Assembly: GCA_023935145.1 (NCBI GenBank)
Contig: CM043700.1
Location: 136,434,828-136,498,827 of the forward strand
Length of the DNA: 64,000 nt
Source: Bretschneidera sinensis
Lineage: Eukaryota; Streptophyta; Magnoliopsida; Brassicales; Akaniaceae
Reading direction: 5' to 3'
Numbering within the stretch: position 1 is the stretch's first letter; each line of letters starts with the position of its first letter. The notes under the pieces are model-generated. The model ran no database searches, was not told the origin of the DNA, and worked only from the letters and a program-made list of their open reading frames with translations. This document shows positions 36,918 through 48,757 of this stretch, in pieces. The position numbers and the translations under genes are program-made.

Positions 36918-37712
36918 TTACTTTTTAAAGAAATCCGACAGCAGAACATCTGCATCAATCCACTCTTTGCTAATATCATCCAATTTGTCAAGCACAAGTG
37001 TTAATTTAACCCCCTTTGGTGCATGTCTTGGCACTGGACCAGGCCAAACCAGAAATACCGACCGATAGAAATCAATGCTGAGGTTGAAGGAACTAAATCG
37101 CATGCCTAAAAACCTAATCTGTTTAGTGATTTTATTCCCATTGACTTCATAAACACTCTTCTTATCCTCCACACCCGTCATAAGTAAACATATCATAGAC
37201 TCCCATTGTTTTCTACTCAATGAATCACCATTAAAAACAATCCGCTTCCCGCGAAGTAGTTCAAGAATTTGAAGCACATTAAACCTCGGAATTTCACAGT
37301 TCTTCGGCTTCCACCTCCATTTAGTATAATTCCTATCTCTTCTCCCATTAGCTAAACAATTAAATCCATGCTCCACAAAAGGACATTCTGAGGCATTGTA
37401 CAAAGGGTAACTCTCATCTTGGATCCACCTCCCTTCAAAAACATTGCATGTGCTAATAGAATCACTAGATTTAGGAATCTCGTAAATCTCATAACTATGA
37501 ATGACTGGCTGAAATTTTGGAAATACATACAAATATGCCCATGTAATTGCTAAAAGGAAAGATATTAATGAGCCAATTGCAACAAGCCCATCAAATGATT
37601 GAAAACCCCAAAATTTAAAATTACCCATCACTATTCGGTTGCGGAAACTCAAAACCCTCGTGCAAGAAGGCCTGAAATTGTCTGATGAACACTGCTCCAA
37701 ACTGCCCGCCAT
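36918..37712 (-). pseudogene. TBL (trichome birefringence-like) family gene, N-terminal part only
   Basis: Start chosen at ATG 37712 because TTTGCAG just upstream looks like an acceptor of a 5' UTR intron. The frame encodes a cytosolic tail, one membrane helix (GLVAIGSLISFLLAITWAY), the PMR5N Cys domain (CNVFEGRW, CPFVEHGFNC, RWKPKNC) and the GDS esterase motif (VFNGDSLSRKQWESM). TBL proteins are Golgi type II membrane proteins that O-acetylate cell wall polysaccharides. The frame ends after IDADVLL; the second half with the catalytic DxxH motif is missing. A 130 bp piece of this exon is also at 4225. Confidence 0.85.
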
Positions 37713-39769
37713 CTCAACTATCTGCAAAGTGTTCACCGGTAACCCAAAACCTCAATTTTTTTCATCTAACTACGAAAGTGAAGTTAATCCAGTTAAAAAG
37801 AATAATATCCACGCAAAACCCATGTAGCATCATTTATAAACACACATTTAACCGTAAACGAAACCAGTTAAGTTCAAATCAAGATCAATACTTGAACACT
37901 GACAAACAAATGAAATAACTTTTCACACCTTTGGGTGCATAAAGAAGAGAAAATCTTGCAGTACCGCAGAAAACCAAAGCTTTTGCGGTGCAGGTGAAGC
38001 TAAGGAGTTAGTTCAGGAGAGGAAAGTAGAGTTGGGGGTGAACGTGTTTGATACCTGGTTGGTCTGTACAAGATCTACCAACTAATTAAAAGATTAAGAT
38101 GCAAATGAAGTCGCTGTGTCCGTCCGTAGGTTGTTTTCTTGTAGAGAAAGGTAAGCATTGGAGTGTAGAATCACAAGAGCTCAAGCTTAGCGAGGTTTGA
38201 TACGCGGCCGTAGACAATTGGCTAAACTATTGATGAAATACCACAAAGATTTGACTTTTGGCTTTGAACTATCATGCCTTCAGATTCCGATGTTTTAAGG
38301 TTGGACTGACAGGTTTCATTCGTTAACGTGATGATTATGTGTGTCATGAACCACACTACTTGTACTCACAAGGTTTCAAATGCAGATATCAAAGATAATC
38401 ATTTTAAGGGAGTGTCTCTTGAATTTCATGCCCAAGCCTTAACCACTGCCCCAATTTAATTTCTTAGGATAATCATTTATATTTATTATGTTTTAATGGA
38501 TTTAATAATAACAAGTAACAACTTTCAATTTTTAATAAGTTACAATAATATAAAATTTAAAAATTCATTTATGTTTTTTATACATATGTTTATATTTATA
38601 ATATTAAAATTATATATATATATATATCGAGGTTTTGGAGATGCTGTCCTTTTTTAATTTTTTATAAAAAAATAGCGCTCTCATTTATAACTCTTTTATT
38701 TTAAGATTGACCTTATCATGTAATTGAATGTTATCTCTAGAGGCTTGAATTGTATGTAGTCCTGCACTCCTGCCGTTTAACAAGTTATTCTGGTAAATTT
38801 TTCATCAAATACAATTTTGGAGACCAGTTTTCTTCAAACTAAACCAAGGCTTCTCATTTTCTTTCCATTCACGATCCTCCGAAATAACTGTACAAGGTGA
38901 GGACTAAGACAGCAGACACGGTCAAGCCAATTTGGATGACCTTAAAACTATTAGGCTCAAAGCTGCACTAATGTAAAATTGAAATGCTCATTGAGCATTT
39001 TCAATAAGAGATCTCTGATCAAAATCTCTTATTGAAATAGAATAAGTTCTCCGGTGAATCACGAAATCTTAGCGATTTTTTCTTTTTCTATGGGAATTCG
39101 TTTTGAAATCGTCCAGCCAGCCCCTAATATGCTTCAATAGGAATCACACAAAAATAAATTGATACAATATAAACTAAAATGAGAAGCTAGTTCACTCTTT
39201 CGAAAGAATTCATGTTCAGCAGCACAACAACTCAAGAAAGATCTTACATTTCCAGGTCTACAGTTCCAAGTAGATGCAAAGCCCAGATAAGGCATGAAAA
39301 CAAAATGATAATCAATGCAAGAGGGGACTTCATAACAATTCTGTTGAAATTCAGATAAGTTTCTCAAGTTTAAAAAACAATTTGCAAGAGCCTCAAAATA
39401 TCAAGCAGCAGGAGAAACTGCATCTACACAAATGCTTTTGCATTTCATTCTAACAACTTGTGCATTCATTTAAAAAAAAGAAATGACATCAATTTTCATT
39501 GAAAATTTAAATTAAAAAAAAAAAAAGTGCAATGCAATTCAACTACTGAAATCCTATGAACTAATTTCATTTCCTCTGATCCATACAATTGAAATTCTCC
39601 TTTCTTTCTCATTATTTTTGCTGAAAATCATGTTACTAACTATTGCTTTGGGAAGGGTGGGGAGAAAAGATTACTGTTTCTTTTTCTTTTTCTTTTTTGC
39701 CTTTTGGTTAAGGAAATAGGAAATTATAAAACTTGCTGAAAATCATGTTATAGCTACTTGTAATATTCT
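37713..39769. other. TBL 5' flank and spacer, no gene seen
   Basis: 37713-38200 is the 5' region of the TBL gene (a probable 5' UTR intron and leader). A short TA run is at 38612-38627. The rest has no recognisable feature. Confidence 0.5.
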
Positions 39770-41044
39770 TAATCATCAATTGAAGGACGCGTCGTATTCG
39801 GCAATCTCCAGCCACGAACAAATGAACTGAACAAATATAAAGCTCTTGATGGCTGTGCATAAGGTACCATATGGGCTGCACCCCTTACCGTGGCAAAAGT
39901 CAGCAAAATTTCCATATTCAGTTGCCCAACCTTCCACCTATTTATACAAGTGAAGAAAATTAAAAAGAAAAAAAAAAGTTAAGATTCATCATCGGCACAA
40001 AAAACCTGCACTCAACTCAACCTTAATCCCAAACTAGTTGGGTTCGGCTACATGAATCTTTTTATAGTAGGGTGCATCAATACCTGGCCTTTGTGAAACC
40101 AGGCTCCATATGGAACGGAAACCTTGAAGTTCATATCATGAGCTAATTCACGTATGAGTGTCCGAGACCCCAGTAATGGTACAACAGAATCTTGATCACC
40201 ACTGCAATCAAATCATTCTGTACTTAGCAACCAGATTTAAGGCATAAAAAAGAGAGAAAAAGATTTTAACTTAAGAATTCAGAAGAAAACCAAGCATTTT
40301 GCCTCTATAACATACCTAAACACCCAAACTGGAATACCATGTTGGATAATCCTTCTGAGTATAGAAAGGATGTTGATATTACCATCAGTATCGCTATAAT
40401 TTAAGACACTGTCCAGCACAAAAAATCACAAAGAGTAGTTTAGTATATAATGCTAAACCACATGGAGGATGATCGCTTGAAATATTACTCACTGATAAAA
40501 AAGAGTGTAAATATCGCCTACCCACTGTACATAGACCAACTGTAAGGTAATCCAGTCCTATTTGCATGAAGAGCTTTTTGGACCTCAGGAAGCTTGAAAT
40601 AGAAGCGTCTTTCATAACTCATGCACACATCAACCCCAACACTTATCTTGGTAGCCTGTGTGTATTAGAAAACCAAATAATTACATAGACAAACAAAAAA
40701 AATAGCAAGAGAATAAGCAAAGGAAAAGAAGAAGAAGAAGCTGTTATATGAGTAAAAAAGTATACCATCTTCCGCAATCGCAGCTCTTGCTCTACTATGG
40801 ACGGGTAACAAACATCAAGAATTACATCATAATAATTTATATTATCACCAACAATGCGATTTGCCTCAGCTATAGCTTGGTTGCATGACTGGGTTACATT
40901 GTGGGGATTTCCAAAGGTATAATCATCAAAATCACAGTCATTCATGATGGTGAGGTCAATTTCATCGGAAATCATTCCATGTGACCAGAAGTATTCATAT
41001 GTTGCTGGAACATCTCGATCAAGTCTGAGAAGTGGATTTCCAAT
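39770..41044 (-). pseudogene. serine carboxypeptidase-like (SCPL) gene, 3' half
   Basis: Five exons on the minus strand: 40766-41044, 40522-40655, 40316-40408, 40084-40201, 39770-39937. They encode the C-terminal half of a family S10 protein: [40 protein letters not shown] joined to [16 protein letters not shown] (catalytic Asp), and [15 protein letters not shown] (catalytic His). Endings like [10 protein letters not shown] fit the SCPL42-45 group. Such proteins are secreted or vacuolar hydrolases or acyltransferases. The 5' exons with the catalytic Ser are absent: Sirevirus sequence starts about 80 bp upstream. The last exon has a one-base loss between EYGN and LLTFATVRG. Confidence 0.9.
40005..40078 (+). 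repeat. SINE remnant with the shared angiosperm SINE domain
   Basis: Within an SCPL intron, CCTTAATCCCAAACTAGTTG followed by GGTTCGGCTACATGAATC matches the conserved 3' region shared by several plant SINE families (Au and relatives). The tRNA-like head is not visible, so it is a fragment. Confidence 0.55.
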
Positions 41045-41131
41045 CTAATCAAAGAGAAACCAAGTGAAAGCATTAAACAAATTCCACAAATAGGCAGGGA
41101 ACAAAGTTCTTTTTCATAAATCAATCAATCA

Positions 41132-41924
41132 AAGTACACCAAGGACCTATTAAAAATGTTTGGTATGGAAAGCTCAAAGTCAATTGGCACTTCTATGAGC
41201 ACCTCTACAAAACTTGACCTAGATGAGGGAGATAAGTGTGTAGACACTAAAACTTATAGAGCATGATATGAGTTTTACTTTACTTAACTGCAAGTAGACC
41301 TGATATAATGTTCAATGTATGTATGTGTGCTAAATTTCAAGCTAATCCTAAGGAATCACATGTAATTGCAATAAAAAAATCCTTAGATATCTATAAGGGA
41401 CTCAAAACCAAGGATTATGGTACTCTAGAGATTCATCTTTTGAGCATGTAGGATATTTAGATGCTGATTTTGCGGGTTGTAGACTAGATAGAAAAAGCAT
41501 TAGTGAGACATGCCAATTCTTAGGTGCAATGCTAACCTCTTGGTTTTCCAAGAAACAAAACTCGGTTGCACTATCAACCGCCGAGACGGAATATGTAGCA
41601 GCCGGAAGTTGTTGTGCACAAGTGTTGTGGATGAAACAACAACTAGAAGACTATGACATGAACTTTAAAGATATTCCAATTCATTGTGATAACACTAGCG
41701 CCATCAACTTAACCAAAAACCCTATTCAGTATTCTAGAACCAAACGCATAGAAATTAGACATTATTTTATAAGAGACCATGCTCAAAATGGATATATTAG
41801 ACTAGAATTAATATATTCGAAAGATCAAATAGCTGATATCCTTACAAAACCCTTAAGTGAAGATAGCTTTTGTAAGATTAGACTATTGATGGGCTTAAAA
41901 GACTATGATAAACTGTATGTTTGA
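41132..41924 (+). pseudogene. copia pol C-terminus: RT end and RNase H (copy 2)
   Basis: First codons read KYTKDLLKMFGMESSK, the region just after the RT palm. A TGA follows at about 41265 and at least one frame change. From 41529 the frame is open to the natural end at 41924, with AETEYVAAGSC, CDNTSAINLTK and ADILTKPL. Same family as 1-699; several changes, such as SIVKH-type stretches, show independent decay. Confidence 0.85.
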
Positions 41925-42076
41925 TTGCATCAACAATCATCATATGCATATTTGGCATCTAGTGAATGAGTATTAACTCTTATTTAATATATCTCTCACT
42001 CAAGATGGCATAGATAAACAAAATTCGATCTAAAACTCTAAGCTACAACTCAATTTTTTAAGTTTCGTAAAGGGTC

Positions 42077-42345
42077 CAATCGATTGGTAACATGACTCCA
42101 GTCGACTGGTAACACACTGCCAATTCAAGGAATCAGTCGACTAGTACCACAAGTCGTTGTTTGGAGCCAAAATCTAAAAATTTGGTAACCTACCTAGTCG
42201 ACTGGTAAGGATCACCCAGTCAACTGGTATGTCTCTGCTAGTTTACCCAATCGACTGGTGTTTCGACCCAGTTGACTGGTATGTCAAAAATTCCCAAAAT
42301 GATGAAGGACCCAGTCGACTGGTGCCCTAACTCAGTTGACTATTA
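42077..42345 (+). repeat. palindromic array, CCAGTCGACTGG unit (copy 2, internal)
   Basis: About nine copies or variants, with intact palindromes near 42098 and 42310. It ends about 10 bp before a TATA-like stretch at 42355. It is the positional equivalent of 838-1122. Confidence 0.9.
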
Positions 42346-42354
42346 TTGCGATAT

Positions 42355-42362
42355 TATATATA
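42355..42362 (+). promoter_or_regulatory. TATA box of internal promoter (copy 2)
   Basis: TATATATA-type box right after the array, followed by AACCCTAAGCTTTCTCTCTC (42401-42420), the CT-rich leader also present in copy 1. Confidence 0.5.
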
Positions 42363-42599
42363 GTCGCTTCAGTTTTTTAGAAATCTACGCCACTTTTGAA
42401 AACCCTAAGCTTTCTCTCTCTAAAAAATTCATGATTTCAGCCCAAAATCTCTAAAATCCACACCACACAACCTTCAATCATTCCCTAAATCATCCATTTT
42501 TCAACTTTTCACGGTTGAAAAATCCTTATTTCCCAAAATCTCTCAAATCTCACCCTAAAAACGTTTTCTTCCAAATGTTATAGAGAATCCGGATTAAAA

Positions 42600-43838
42600 C
42601 CACCGTTGGAGGACCTCACGCGCCTACAAGGCCCCGGTCCAAGAAGTTCTCGACATCAGACACAAAGAGAAAAGGAGTGGCCGGTTCATCAAGCAAAACA
42701 ACACAGGGCGAACTTGATAAATCCTTATTTTGGAACCCCATCACCAATAAGAGGTATATCTCTGTCATTCATTTTAAGAAGATCACGACGGGTAGATTCA
42801 TAGATTTCGACTCTATCTATCATGCAAACTTTGATATTTTACATTCTTTTGAGGCCATTAACCTAACCCCACTTGTAACCATCCACCAAAAATACTACCC
42901 GCGCCTCATCCACCAATTCTATGCCAACTTGGTCAAACCGAGCCCATTAGCTCTTTGGTTTAGGACCAAGGTAATGGGCATAGAATTTGAAGTTAATAAT
43001 GACCTTTTGGTCAATATCCTAAGGATCCCCATGGGAGGGATCCAATGGAGTCTGGACAGATGGTTGGACAACTTCTATTATGAGGAGGCATGCCAGATCG
43101 TTAGGGGAAACTCTAACTACATCTTTAGGCCCACTACATTTCACATCTGTAGTGACATGCCCCTCCACTTGAAGCTGTTCAACCTCATTAAGAGTTGGAC
43201 CATCCATCCATGACTTGGGAGTCGGGACTATCTCTCAAAGATAGACGTGGTATTGATTTGGTGTCTCAAAACTGGACACTACTTCAATATCTACCCTCAA
43301 CTGCTCGCCAACATGATAAAAAAAAAAGCTAGTGACTCTGGGTGCCTTCCCTATGAGATGTTCATCACCCTCATCCTACAGCACTTTCTTGTCCCTCTAC
43401 CCACCTTTGAGGCTCAGGACATCGACCCCAAGGACATCATCAACGTCTTTTCACTGAAGAAGATAGGATGATATACTCCAAGGCAGGGTGAAATATACAG
43501 ATTAGTGATGGTGATGATAGCAAGGAGGAGGATGATGAGGTCCATGGTGATGCAGCCCCTTCTACTGCGATGGATACTAATGATCGAGCACCTAATCCAC
43601 AATATGGTGGTTCTAGTGCTGGTTAGGATAGAAACGATGATTTACTACAGGCTATTTCGAGCCTCCAGCTGTCAATGCAGTCCAGGTTTCAGAGCTTGAG
43701 CTCTTTAGTTAATTCAATGCATCACGACCTCTGCACACTTCGTGACGATTTCGAGCTGCACCAGCAGCACACAGAGGGCACTTTGGCTGGGCTTCAACAT
43801 CTTTTTTGGGACGGCTTTGATTCCCTCGCTCGCTGACA
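42600..43838 (+). pseudogene. Sirevirus extra ORF: plant putative transposon protein
   Basis: Frames joined by eye give: a basic N-terminus (RPRSKKFSTSDTKRKG, possible nuclear signal), a central domain 42700-43460 with FWNPITNKRYIS, HQFYANLVKP and EFEVNNDLLVNILRIP, an acidic serine-poor linker (43505-43630) and a coiled-coil-like C-terminus (LRDDFELHQQHTEG) ending at 43838. The FYAN...VxG...IxxP pattern is that of the 'putative plant transposon protein' family; no enzymatic role is established. A frame change near 43205-43250 and a TGA after KKIG at 43469 break it. No ATG is visible in the proper frame at the start. Confidence 0.65.
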
Positions 43839-44848
43839 TTTATGCTATATCTCCTTGTTATGTATATATATAGCTCTTAGATTGTCTTAGCACAAACATT
43901 TCATGTTTTATCACACATTTTTATTATTGTACTCAATATTCGGCTTCTAGAAGCCTGTGATATATGGAGCTTGTATATATTTTCCTATTTTTCGGTTATC
44001 CAGCTTATGATTCATATACTTGCCTTACTTTTACGCTATATGTTTACTTGGTTCAAGCCATTCGAACTCCACAATATGCTTTAACTTCGTATGCTAGTGT
44101 GGAAACTTCTGGTTCTTCTCTGGAAGTCTTCCTAGCTCCAAATAATGCTAAGTTTTTGCATCTAAGATTTTTTTTTTTTTTTTTGCATTATCTTCATGTT
44201 CTTATTATTAAAGTTGCTTATTTTTTTTTAAGTTTACACCCCTTTTTATGCTGTTGTCAAAACGGGGAAGAAAAAGAGAAAAATCAATGTAAATTTAGAA
44301 TATAGCGCGTATTTAGGGGTTGCATTGCTCCGAACACATTGACTAATATTTTATAGAAATGCATACTTGGTTAAGTTGAGATAACTGCTTATAAACTGCG
44401 TTTTGAATGCTCAACAAGTTCGCTTTTATCCGAAAAATAGAGGAGACTATGTCCAAATTTATCTAAAAACAAACACTTAGCTTTTAAAAACTGTTTTTCT
44501 CTTATTAGTTTTGTCATCATAAAAAAGGGGGAGATTGTTGAACTGTATTTAATTTTAATAATGATAAAACACTACTCTAATTGCACTAATAGCTTTATCT
44601 AAGTGTTTAAGCGGCAAAAGCATTCAGCATAAAAACAAAGATGCAAGAACTCAACTAGATTCAGACATCAAGATAAGGCAGAAGATCTATTATAGGCATT
44701 AAGGTAATGAAAATAATTGAAAATGTCTTATGTTCAAATAATTAGCTTGGTTTGTGGCTCTTTTACAAAGGACTTTGACAAAACTATTCATACAAATGTT
44801 TCTAAGACAAAAATAGTTTTGAAAAATGAAAACTAGGTTAAAGGACAA

Positions 44849-45022
44849 CCTAGTTGACTGGCTAAAAATACCAGTCGATTGGGATATGGGACAGAAGGTT
44901 CTCAGTCGACAGGCAATTGAGATAGAAAGTTCTCAGTCGATTGGTGCATAGGACTCAGTCGACTGGTACTCTCCCATAGCCTAAAAAGTGAAGTTTTTCA
45001 CTTGACCCAGTCGACTAGTAAT
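44849..45022 (+). repeat. palindromic array in U3 of Sirevirus-like LTR (copy 2)
   Basis: Six variants of the CCAGTCGACTGG motif, 310-490 bp from the LTR start and about 90 bp upstream of the TATA box. Confidence 0.8.
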
Positions 45023-45113
45023 TCGAAAATATGACCACTTGAGACTCAGGACTTGAGCATTTAATGCACTAAACCTATCAAGTCAGTGTTTAACGGCCAT
45101 ATTGATTCAAGGC

Positions 45114-45121
45114 TATATAAA
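45114..45121 (+). promoter_or_regulatory. LTR TATA box (Sirevirus-like copy 2)
   Basis: TATATAAA, same position relative to the array as at 3322. Confidence 0.6.
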
Positions 45122-45683
45122 CACACTTCAATAAGCATTTAAAACAAGAAGATAACACATTCAATTCACAAGTTTACTCATTAATTCTCAAAAGCTTTGA
45201 AAAATTTATTGTTGAGCCATTCTTCAAGCTTATTCTTGAAAGAGAGATATTGTTAATTTGTAAAAGAACTTATTGCTATCTCTTTACCATTTACTTTAGA
45301 GAAAATCTCATTTATTGTAAAGGGGAAAGACTTGTAATAACTCTTAGAGTGTTTAGGATTAAACACTTCTTTGTGGCTTTCGTGATGAAGAGATTTCTTG
45401 TAAGGTTTGTGCAACACCTGTGAAGTTGCATGACTAAAGTTTTAGTGGATTACTTCAAGGAGGTTCATTGAAGAGAGTGGATGTAGGGTCGGAAGAAATC
45501 TGATTTTGCCAAACCACTATAAACTGAGTATGCATCTTCTCTTCCTTAAACTCTTTTACTTTCAAGCACATTACTTGTTTGTATGCTTTGTGCATTTAAC
45601 TATTTTAGAAACTTACAAAGTAATTAGCAAAAGTTTTTAAAAACCCAATTCACCCCCCTCTTGGGTTTGAACCTCGGTTTACA

Positions 45684-46341
45684 GTCATAAATTCATATTT
45701 TTACAGGTTTCGATTACTAAAAGTAAATCTAACTCACCACGTAGCACTTAAAGCTACCCGTGGATCACCTCCTTGCATTTCTTGCTACTTTCAGTAATTT
45801 TTTGAGATTGCTGATCACTAACACCTAATCATAAACTTTCATAAATCTTACTATTTCATAACTTAATTCAAACAATATAATTATTTAGTTATTAGTCTTA
45901 TTGAAAATTTACCTCAAATATGATGAAATCTTACTATTGAAGTTGAATAACTGAAATATCTAAATTATTGGAGAATTTATGTATGAACCTTTGCTAGGGA
46001 GAAATAGAATTGAATAACATAAGCAAAAAAAAAAAACAAGTGGCGTGATCTGAAGCCTATAATGGCTTCAAAGAATTTAAAGCATGTTGTTTTTTTAATA
46101 AATTTATAATCAAACTTTTTAGAAGTTCACATGGGTGTGAATCGCCTTGCCACTTCATTTTTTTAATATTATTTTAATCAATTTATAATCGAACTTTTCA
46201 GAAGTTCACATGGGCGTGAACTTATCCTTGTCGCTTTCAATTTTTTTTAAATAAATCTTTCATGTATATATATTATTTTAATTCCATGTAATATCTATCA
46301 AATTATTTCTTTACTCTTACTTTAAGAACACGGGTATTACA
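45684..46341. repeat. right part of the duplicated solo LTR
   Basis: Aligns with 11446-12105 (AAGTAAATCTAACTCACCAC and onward) and ends GTATTACA. The next bases TGTGG (46342-46346) match the left flank of the complete copy at 10244. The left part was lost where the Sirevirus-like fragment now ends. Confidence 0.85.
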
Positions 46342-47134
46342 TGTGGTAAACTAAGTGAAAAGTGAGAGGAAAAAGACTTTTAGGTGACTGGACATGGGCA
46401 ATTGGGAAAGGTTTCTTAGAGGTGAAAAAAAGTGAAGAAAAAGGTTTGCAAAAAGGTGAACAAGAAATGACATTTTGGAGTGTTTTCAATAAAACAAAAG
46501 CAAAAGCAAAAAATATAAGGAGAAACTCTCTTTACTTTGGATGACCAAAGAGGATGGAAAAGACAATTTTATTTGGTTTTTGATATATAATAAAGTGGAA
46601 AAGCTTAGGAAAAAAAAGAGTGTAATTACAAAGCAAAATAAATGAGAAAAATGTTTCACATTCTAAAAAAAAACCTGTTATTTTTTAAATACTGTTTTTG
46701 GGTATAAAATATGATTTTTTGGGTAGAAAGAATTGTTATTTAACATTTAGAAAATTGTGGAAGATTAGTAAGGTAATTTTCAATTAACTAAGCAAAAAGA
46801 GAAGAAGAGAAACTATTTCTTTTTGGTACACATGGCTGTCCAAAGATGAAGAAAAAAATCAACTACTTTATAAGTGTATTATTGTTGTTTTTTAAGTGAA
46901 AAAAAATATTATTTTGTGTGGAAAATTGTAGCATTTGGTACAAAAGGAGATGAGACAACTTGAGAGGGAGAAGTGAGTTCAAAAAGCAAAGAGAAGTGAA
47001 AATTACTCATTATGACCAGTCACATAGGGAGAGAGAGACATCTTTTTTGTTGTAAAAATGTAACTTTTTCTTTTCGAAAAGTGAATTAATCATTGAGTGC
47101 TAAGTAGAAGGTAAAATTAGAAGTATCTAAATGA
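46342..47134. other. duplicated spacer, copy of 12106-12910
   Basis: Aligns with 12106-12910. No gene. An ORF at 46362-46544 is a lysine-rich AT-biased frame without a domain. In the first copy a gypsy element follows; here the ADH promoter block follows directly, showing the empty site. Confidence 0.7.
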
Positions 47135-48198
47135 AAACTTTAATCATATATTAGTTGAATTAAATAAGATCCAATTGATGTCGCGTCCTTATCCAAAAAG
47201 ATAAGAGAAAACACAACACAGTAATGGAATAAAGATGAACCAAAGGCGCCCCTGGTAATGGAAAATACAACACGGTACAAAGAAAAGAAGAGAAAAAAAA
47301 GGCAGGGAAATCCTAGTAGAATTGGTAAGTGAAACAAAAATGTACGTTTGACATTTTTTAGCACTGGATTACTCCTTTCTGTCAGGCTATAAACAGCACG
47401 TCAACAGAGTCCTTTTTTATATCACCGAAAACATCTAAAATCTGTTACAACAATATATCATCAGAGTTAAAGAAGCTATGTCTACTGCTGGTCAGGTCAT
47501 TCGCTGCAAAGGTAATCTGATACTGCTTGGCCATAACTATTATATTTGAACGATCTTCTTATATTTTTTCTGGCTGGTATTCATATCTAGGTTCTTTATG
47601 TTTGATTTGGGTTTTAGAATCTGTTTATGTTTTGAGGTCACTTTTTTTTGTCAGTGTTAATCTTCTTTTCCCTACAATTTTCATTTGATCTTGTATTTTT
47701 TTTGGCTGGTATTTTTTTTGATATTATTATTATCTTTGTTTTTTTTATGGATATAGTTCAATCGTGGATTTTGTGGTGGTATGTTTCATGGTTGATCACC
47801 TGTCTGTTCATTTATTTACTTTTGTGAGATGGATTTGCTGGATTCTAAGGATACAGGGCCTTTCTTCCAATTCCATGGCATGCTGTTTGATTTGTTCTAC
47901 TCTATTTTTTTTTTTTATATAGATCTTTATCTTCAGTGACTTGAGCTTTTGATGGTCTCTCTCGTGACTGTTAATTTTTTAATCATAAAAAGTGTTAAAA
48001 TTTGTGATCATTTCGCGTTAAAAGAAGAATTTTTTTTTTTTATTGTTTAGCCCTGTGTTTTTTTTCACTTGCATTAGACCTTTGTTGAATTTGGCTAACT
48101 CTTTCTGTCCTTAGATTCTTGATTTTTTTTTTTATTAATTTGCTAATCAGTTGCCTGTGGGTTGTAGCTGTTGTGGCATGGGAGGCAGGGAAGCCATT
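47135..48198 (+). pseudogene. truncated ADH paralogue: promoter, exon 1, intron 1, start of exon 2
   Basis: The promoter block with TATAAACA (47388), exon 1 at 47478-47511 (identical coding start MSTAGQVIRCK), a long first intron (47512-48167) and the first 30 bp of exon 2 (VVAWEAGKP region) match the ADH gene at 18560-19270. At about 48196 the sequence jumps to another promoter-like block (GTTGAATCAAATAAGATTC), so exons 2-10 are deleted. Intron 1 is about 350 bp longer than in the intact gene. It probably arose by recombination between two promoter blocks. Confidence 0.88.
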
Positions 48199-48269
48199 GA
48201 TGTAGTTGAATCAAATAAGATTCAATTGATGCCGCGTACTTTTCCAGAAAGACAAGGAAGAGAAAATAT
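48199..48269 (+). repeat. second ADH-promoter-like block, interrupted by copia
   Basis: Matches 23580-23655 and continues after the copia element at 54698 (AATACAACATGGTAATAG...). It represents the downstream repeat unit that fused with exon 2. Confidence 0.8.
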
Positions 48270-48757
48270 TGTTGGATTCTTAATCCAACATTGGGCTTAT
48301 ATGTGAATAATTATGTGTTGTAAACTGTTATATAAGGTTAAGCCCATTTAAAGTGGTCTACTGAGGTTTAGGTAATTTGGGCTTTAATGTATCTAATAGG
48401 GTGTGGGCCTTTAATGTGTAGAGACTTAAAGGTAATTTTTATTTTTATGATGGGCTAACATAAAAATTCCAAAAGATAACAGGGAAGTTATCTATTAATA
48501 GTGGTTATGGCCAAATCACACGTAAGATTATTCTTCTATTCTTTGACATCCTATCATCAGAGAAAGAGCAAGAGAAAACAAAGGATTCTCTAAGAGAACG
48601 TGTTGATCTGGAAGACATACCGCACGGCTCTAGAGAGTAATTGATTGTCATGGATTCATGTACACTTCCGCATATTAATCTGTTCATTTTTAGTGATTTA
48701 ACATGAATGTTTCCTGGATTTTGAGAGATGTTTTACATCCAAATATATTTTCTAACA
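48270..48757 (+). repeat. 5' LTR of copia element
   Basis: 488 bp, TGTTGG...TCTAACA. It is followed after two bases by a perfect tRNA-iMet PBS. Confidence 0.93.

Larger units (their letters stand above)
41125..45683 (+). mobile_element. Sirevirus-like Ty1/copia retrotransposon, 3' part (copy 2)
   Basis: Same order as copy 1: RT end, RNase H, palindromic array, TATA, extra ORF, polypurine tract (AAAAAAGGGGGAGAT, 44521-44535), LTR 44536-45683. The left end is abrupt, at the KYTKDLLKMFGM region of RT, joined to SCPL intron sequence; there is no 5' LTR. The right end lies inside the solo LTR copy, after which GTCAT begins the flank. Confidence 0.88.
44536..45683 (+). repeat. 3' LTR of Sirevirus-like copy 2
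   Basis: 1148 bp, TGTTG...TTTACA; matches 2756-3875. It contains a palindromic cluster (44849-45022) and TATATAAA at 45114. Confidence 0.88.
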
